DNA of 64,000 nucleotides from Rachycentron canadum. Lineage: Eukaryota > Chordata > Actinopteri > Carangiformes > Rachycentridae. Below are positions 58,740 through 64,000 of the stretch, piece by piece (positions within the stretch are counted from its first letter, which is position 1; every line of letters starts with the position of its first letter). The translations under genes and the position numbers were made by a program. Under the pieces are notes generated by a model, which was not told the origin of the DNA, did no database searches, and worked only from the letters and a program-made list of their open reading frames with translations. The stretch lies in the NCBI GenBank assembly GCA_038496675.1, contig CM076658.1, forward strand, positions 6,640,942 through 6,704,941. The letters are read 5' to 3'.

Positions 58740-59270
58740 AAGCATATTAACACTCCAGGCTCTCAGCAACATTTAACCAATTTGGTAAATTATCTGTGAG
58801 GCCACTTTTATAGGGCTTTCTTATTATTCATAAGGAGGGGGGTAGAAAGAGAGAGAGAGAGAGACGGAGAGGCTGGATGAAGGGATGTGGGCATGAAGAC
58901 CCTGCTCCCATTTACATACATTACTAGTGATTTGCCTTTGCCAGAGTCCCGTAGAGGAAGCACCTGTTAGCCTCTCATGGTCTTCCCGCTCTACCTCTCT
59001 CTCGCCACTCTTTCATCCGACTTCCCTCCGTCGCTGTAGCTTCTTAGCCTCGACCTCACAGAATCACCCCATAAGCAGGTGTTCTCTGTCAAACAGCTCA
59101 TTTCTCTCATAGCCAGCGGAGAGAGGGAGAAACCCAAAGAGAGGGAACTGGCCAGGAGGCCAAACTGGGCCCATGCATGGAAAGGGGAAGACTGGTATTG
59201 GGGGGCCCCTGCAGCTGGATAACACTGAACCCTTTGCCTGATCCAGGTGTTTGATACTATCACTTCTTAT
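58740..59270. other. CNE-like segments around a GA repeat
   Basis: Complex sequence on both sides of (GA)n (58848-58863). The left part has TTTGGTAAATTATC (58782-58795) and TTCTTATTATTCATAAGG (58818-58835). The right part is CpG-bearing (TCATCCGACTTCCCTCCGTC, 59014-59033). Frames on both strands (58927-59263) conflict and are unsupported. Confidence 0.35.
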
Positions 59271-59279
59271 TTACCACGT

Positions 59280-59790
59280 GTGGACATACAGTTGTTCCTC
59301 AGGCCTCGACTCAAAACAAATTGCTGAAGCGGGGGGTTTGTAAAAGAGATGTCTATTCTGTCGGCAGAGGGGTTAAAGTTAATTTGATCGGGCATGTGTA
59401 CTCTGGGCGAGGAGCAGAGAACATCTGCATTCAGTGGCATGGCCCCATTTGTTGCAATTTTGGGTCTCATTTCCATTTGCAAGAGAGATAACTGCTCACA
59501 TATGGAAGCAATAGATAGAAGAGGTCAATGCAATTTCTTTCACAGGGGGGACGACGCTGGGAGAAAAACCCTTATGCAGTAATCTCAGTTGGCACAGGAA
59601 AAAACAAAAATCGGGGGTTTGGGAAAGGAATTCCTTTCAGTGCAGTGATTCCTTGATTCCTTTACCAGGCAATAACAATCCCACACCCCTTTCAAACCCA
59701 CTCCAATCACTCCTATTATCATTGATTGGATCTGGTGACATGATGTTGAACAGCCCATCCGGGTTGGGTTCATGCTCTGAACACATACTG
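59280..59790. other. CNE-like segment (long)
   Basis: Contains AAAGTTAATTTGATCGGGCA (59374-59393), GGGGGGACGACGCTGGG (59546-59562) and TATTATCATTGATTGGATCT (59714-59733). Repeat-free apart from short G/A runs. Frames on both strands, none recognised. Confidence 0.4.
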
Positions 59791-59799
59791 ATAATAAAT

Positions 59800-60400
59800 T
59801 AAAAAACGATAACGCGTACCACTCATCATTTAATGCTAAGAAACAATGGAAAGTCAGTCTTTAATGTTGCAAGTCAAAAGCTATAATATTTCTGTGTGGT
59901 TCATTCTTTCTAGATACACTTTACTGTATTTTACAATTACTGATTAAACTGTGTTGGTATTAAGATCTTTACTGCCATGTGTCCATGTCCTCCAGAGTGA
60001 CACACAAAAGTTTTCTATTTGAAACCACGACTCATAATGTAATAATTATGATCAAAAGAAAGTCTAATTCCAAACAACAAATTAGCCATTCATGCAAAAT
60101 ATCCTTTTCTCTTTGAGGCACTGAATTCATGCAGGGTGGTTTGGAGTCAGCTGGCCTGCAGTGGGAACTGAGCAATTTCTATAGATTGAGGAGATGCAAA
60201 AAGGCAGCCACTGTGTTGGTCAGTCATATTAAAACACACAAGTTGAATAAGACATCAAATGCAGCTACAACATCACAAAACCTCTCAGTTAGGCATCTGA
60301 AGACTTGCTGTTGTTCACTGGAGCCCCCCCACCCACCCTGAAAACCTGACTAACTAATGGAAAACTCCGGGCACAAACTCCAGACATCATTATGTTGCAG
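59800..60400. other. noncoding, nothing distinct
   Basis: AT-rich left part. The right part is mixed, with a C run (60324-60330) and a 70-codon plus frame (60129-60341) without features. Confidence 0.4.
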
Positions 60401-60409
60401 ACGATAACT

Positions 60410-60900
60410 TCACAACATGTCGCACAATAATCAAAACAAGGGCCAATCTAATCTCCACATACTGTCTATGGATGATTTCAATCTTTTCTTTCATACTAGT
60501 CAGTTTAAACTCAATACACTCAATCCATGCTGCTCTGAAAATCCCCTAATAAGGCAAGTTAAACCCCAAGCTTGCAACTGGTATGAAGTCACCAGAGAGC
60601 AATTACGCTTTAGCTTGATAGTTAGCAAAGGACCAGAGGAATGTCTTTTTTTCCCCCATAATGCTAGGACTTTGGAGACTAATCTAATTGAGTGTCTTTT
60701 TTGTGTGTGATTATTTATGATTAGAAAGTGTTAGTGGAAAATCTGGAGGAGATATCTGTTTGATGCGGATCAGTGTCGTGTCGCTCTCCCTGATTAATTA
60801 TGTCCGGAACGTCTAATGGCTGACTCTGCTCGGGAGGGGTTGCCTCTCACAAAGACAAAAGCCCCTCAAACTTTTTAAGCTTTCTTTGAACTGAAATGGT
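60410..60900. other. CNE-like segment (long)
   Basis: Contains TGGAGACTAATCTAATTGAG (60673-60692), TGATTATTTATGATTAG (60708-60724) and CTGATTAATTATGTCCGGAA (60790-60809). Ordered homeodomain-type cores over nearly 500 bp. A 97-codon plus frame (60417-60710) ends within these cores and looks fortuitous. Confidence 0.45.
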
Positions 60901-60909
60901 TTTTAGAGA

Positions 60910-62150
60910 ACTGAATAATTCCTGGGTGTAAATTCTGGGCTGCGTGTTGGGTTCAGACAAACTGATTTATGTCAAAGAATGAAAGAAATCACAAGAAAGA
61001 CAAAGAAAATGCATTTCTTGGCAACTGCCCTGCTTTCTATCAGTGATCCATTGGTTATTATCATTGGATTCTTTCTTTTCACATCTGCTCTGGGTGTGCA
61101 GAGTGTCTGTACCCTACATGTGACTCAGCCTCCCGTCTCCTTACCAGTGCCCCCTGAAGCCCTCATTTCCTGTTGGGAGTCGGTGGAATTGGATAAAGGA
61201 CACGGCTCGGGGCCTCTTGGGGCCCAGATTAGGGCTTGCTGGTGCACAGAGAGCCAGTCTGGACACATCTCCATCCATCAAAAATCAAACTGACTCAAGG
61301 ACCCATTCAATCCCAACAGCAGAGAGGAATAATGTCCCTGTAGCCAAAGCAGGTGCTTTTTATTTTTACCTCAAGAAACATGAGTGCTGCAGTTGAGTTG
61401 AGACAAGGCAATGGTTAAGGTAATGGCTTCAGCTGTAAGAACATTTTCACCACAAACAGTGGAACAATGGCACTCGTCCACCGTGTTTCAGGAGCATGGG
61501 TTAGCTTGAACCTCGGGCTAGGACTGTGCCCAAGAGCTGACAGAGAGACGTCTGTGTGTGTTGAGAGAGAGAGCTCATTAAGAGGACCCATGTGTGTTTA
61601 ACAGATACCAAGGGCTCTCTTTCTTCCAATAACAACTCATTAATGAAGGTTTGTGTGTGTAAGGGAATTAGAGTGGCTGTAGTCATGAATCATGAGACAC
61701 ATCAGTCTTGTGTTATTGATCAGATCCCAAACAGCAGACTGACAGAGATAAACACAGCAGTAATGTGAGAGGCAGGAAGAACAACAGCTGTTTATATATG
61801 TATGTCCATTTATCCAGATGCTCTCATGAATGACTGCTGAATGGGTATTCTGCTTCGCTTCCTACCAGATTACTGGATTATTCTGAACAGTTACATAATG
61901 CATCTAGTAATACCTGATTGAATTTTCTTATTAATGCTAGTGTGAGCCTACGTTTTAAACCCATTTTCCTGAAAAGCCATATTTTACATACAGCTAAGCA
62001 AACCATTTTTCAAAATATACCATAAAGAAAAGGCTACCAATATATTAAGTATATACTATGATATACTTATATTACTGAATACTGTAGTTGCATTTGCTGC
62101 ACTAGTGAGTATTTACAACACCAGGAGAGTGATTAACTCACGGACTGTAT
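60910..62150. other. noncoding, nothing distinct
   Basis: Mixed sequence. A 104-codon plus frame (60979-61293) has a hydrophobic stretch (about residues 11-38) that could mimic a signal or membrane segment, and then ordinary sequence. With no family match and CNE-like DNA next door I do not call it. Confidence 0.35.
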
Positions 62151-62154
62151 TTAA

Positions 62155-62410
62155 AAGTGGATGTTGGTTCTAGGGTTGTAAAGTGAAACCAATGCAGATG
62201 TGCCTTAAACCCGCATCCTATCTACTGAGCATCAGCAGGTCAGATCCACCCCTGCTCCTCCTCAGCTTTCACCTCCTTATCAAAGTTTGGTTTCTTCTGG
62301 TTTAAAAAAACATAAGACAAGATAGTGACGTCCAAATTACAAACTCGAGGCGTCAAAGTGGCAGCTCACAAACCGATGGGTGACGTCACGGTGGGTTGTA
62401 ATTTGGATTC
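62155..62410 (+). repeat. dispersed teleost repeat copy
   Basis: The sequence GGGTTGTAAAGTGAAACCAA (62173-62192) then TGCCTTAAACCCGCATCC, CAAACTCGAGGCGTC (62340-62354) and CCGATGGGTGACGTCACGGT (62373-62392) appears in the same order in a dispersed repeat I know from percomorph genomes. It includes a perfect CRE palindrome TGACGTCA (62381-62388). No ORF. Confidence 0.6.
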
Positions 62411-62419
62411 ACACAAATG

Positions 62420-63040
62420 AAATGTACAACAGTGGCGCTCTAAGGCAGACAGGAATAAACTTTATGAATTTGTTGACAATTGAAAAATATAAAATATCAT
62501 CTAACTCATCCTTTAAATCTCCTGTCCACTAGAAACTGATTTCAATTACTACAGTTTTTCTTGGAAAGGCAATTCATCAAAGTATAACATACATATTGCC
62601 CTTTTTATTTTATCAAGATTATTTGCACATACACACATATCATTACTATTCAGGGATTTCAGTGGTAAGCATTTCAAAATTGCCCGTGTTGAACTTGCCA
62701 AACAGAAACATTATGTAATTGAGAAACACACTATGCTCTAAATTATTATTAGTGTTCATTTGGAATAATACACAAAATTAAATGAATGAATAAAGGGAAA
62801 GTTAAAAGCATGTTTTCAGAATTATTTTTCTAAAAGATTTGCTTGTTAACATTCTGTATATATTGATTCCTGCCTCCTAAAAGTCTGATGTTGGCTGCTA
62901 GGCATGTTGATTTTTCCAACATGATGCAAATGACAGCAGCAAGCACATTGGATTTCTAACTAAAACATACAGAAAGGTAAAACCATTCTAGTGCTGCACT
63001 GGTTGTACTGAGCTCTGTTCATGGTGTTAACACTGACCTA
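62420..63040. other. AT-rich noncoding DNA
   Basis: AT-rich spacer between the repeat and the last island. Nothing else recognised. Confidence 0.45.
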
Positions 63041-63049
63041 AAGTTCTTT

Positions 63050-63330
63050 GAAAGATACACTTGTACTCATCTAATTGCCCCATCCCGTGTCGTACTCGCA
63101 GTGGGCACAAACCCACGCCTGCTCTGTCACTTTTCAGCACCGACACAACAAAGCGCCGTATTCTGATTCAGGCAGAGAGCAAACAGGCGAAAGGGAGCGA
63201 GAGCAGGAGTTGAGAGTAATCAGTTATCACGGCTATGATTTATGGCCTGTTTTCACGTTAAACATGTTATGTGCACAATGACAACACCCCAGTTTATTGC
63301 AAAATACCTGCCTGCTTACAATAAAGAAGT
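63050..63330. other. CNE-like segment
   Basis: CpG-bearing (CCCGTGTCGTACTCGCAGTG, 63084-63103; CAAAGCGCCGTATTCTGATT, 63149-63168) and ending with TGATTTATGGCCTGTTTTCA (63236-63255), whose first 13 bp also occur in the island at 28634. Frames on opposite strands overlap at 63233-63508 without features. Confidence 0.4.
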
Positions 63331-63339
63331 GTTCCATTT

Positions 63340-64000
63340 TTCCCTCTTCAAAAAATCTGGTCTGCTGCAGGGGAGGAAACGTAATTATAGAACAATAATA
63401 ACATCTAAATGTAAAAAAGGAGGAGAAATGTGGGTTGTTGTCGAGGGGAAGGGGAGGGTGGGAGGGATGGTGGTTAATGGGCACTCAGCTTGGTATTCCT
63501 GTCTGTGAGATTCAAATTTGGTGCCCGGTTGATTCCAGAGCTCTCCACAACTCATCTCAGGCCCATGCAGCTTCCTGTGTGTTATTACCTATCAAAAGGT
63601 TCATAGTTTTTTATGAAGTTCTTGGACAAAGGGAAAAACTAGTTTAACGGCTTGCTAAGTCAAGGCACAGCCCCACGAGATTCCACTACTTCTCTGGGAA
63701 TGGAAATGGGAAACATATGTGCTTTGATGGCGTAGATTCTTTTTATTATTAGTTTGTTTTGAATTAGGCTTGTGATTGCAGGATCCTGGGAGGCTTTCAC
63801 TATCCATTAAAATGCTGATTTGACGTAATAAACCACATTTTGGATAGGTGCCATTGCTCACCTTAAATAGCTACCTATTGTTAATAATGTTCATACTGAA
63901 GTAAAGTGATACTATATTGATCTTTATGGGGGGAATTCTCATATTCCCTGCGTTTTACAGGTAGTTGAGGGCAGTGTGATCTGTTTCAACTGAAATAAGC
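63340..64000. other. noncoding, weak CNE-like texture
   Basis: A G-rich patch (about 63447-63470), then mixed DNA with AT-rich cores (TTTTTATTATTAGTTTGTTT, 63739-63758). The short frames at 63435-63647 and 63655-63861 are unsupported. Confidence 0.35.

Noticed and set aside
60979..61293. 104-codon plus-strand frame with a hydrophobic N-terminal part
   Set aside because: Looks superficially secreted, but has no family, no splice context and lies between CNE-like stretches. Chance is the simpler reading.

Overview
The window looks like nuclear DNA of a teleost fish, most likely a percomorph. It has no operons, ribosome binding sites or dense long ORFs. It is moderately AT-rich and full of dinucleotide microsatellites and homopolymers. 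It also carries decayed copies of several dispersed repeats that I recognise from memory as common in percomorph genomes: an inverted-repeat element at 18930-19180, a CAGTGGTGGAA-ended element at 29622-29925, and families at 18690-18770, 26880-27090, 43255-43600 and 62155-62410. No rRNA, tRNA, CRISPR array or autonomous transposon was seen. Family names and conservation are not confirmed by any search.

I found no gene whose product I can name. The longest open frames are short, low in complexity or made by simple repeats. Three places deserve a coding check. The first 120 bases look like the 3' end of a transcript (AATAAA at 93-98). A 197-bp segment at 28136-28332 is open and flanked by good splice-site sequences. 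A minus-strand 133-codon frame at 52126-52527 has an unusually protein-like composition.

Layout. 1-10 kb: AT-rich, repeat-poor DNA with a few homopolymers and one possible transcript end. 10-48 kb: a chain of 'CNE-like' islands. By this I mean 100-600 bp segments of mixed composition, free of simple repeats and rich in homeodomain-type ATTA/TAAT cores, standing out from AT-rich or low-complexity spacers, as conserved noncoding elements of vertebrate regulatory deserts do. They are densest at 21-31 kb and 33-39 kb. 48-64 kb: sparser islands (53.3-53.7, 58.7-59.8, 60.4-60.9 and 63.05-63.3 kb) among AT-rich DNA, repeats and the 133-codon frame.

Taken together the window is best read as a gene desert or very long intron with regulatory function, possibly serving a developmental gene outside the window. 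That gene cannot be identified from this sequence. CNE calls rest on sequence texture alone, without alignment, so their confidence is deliberately low.
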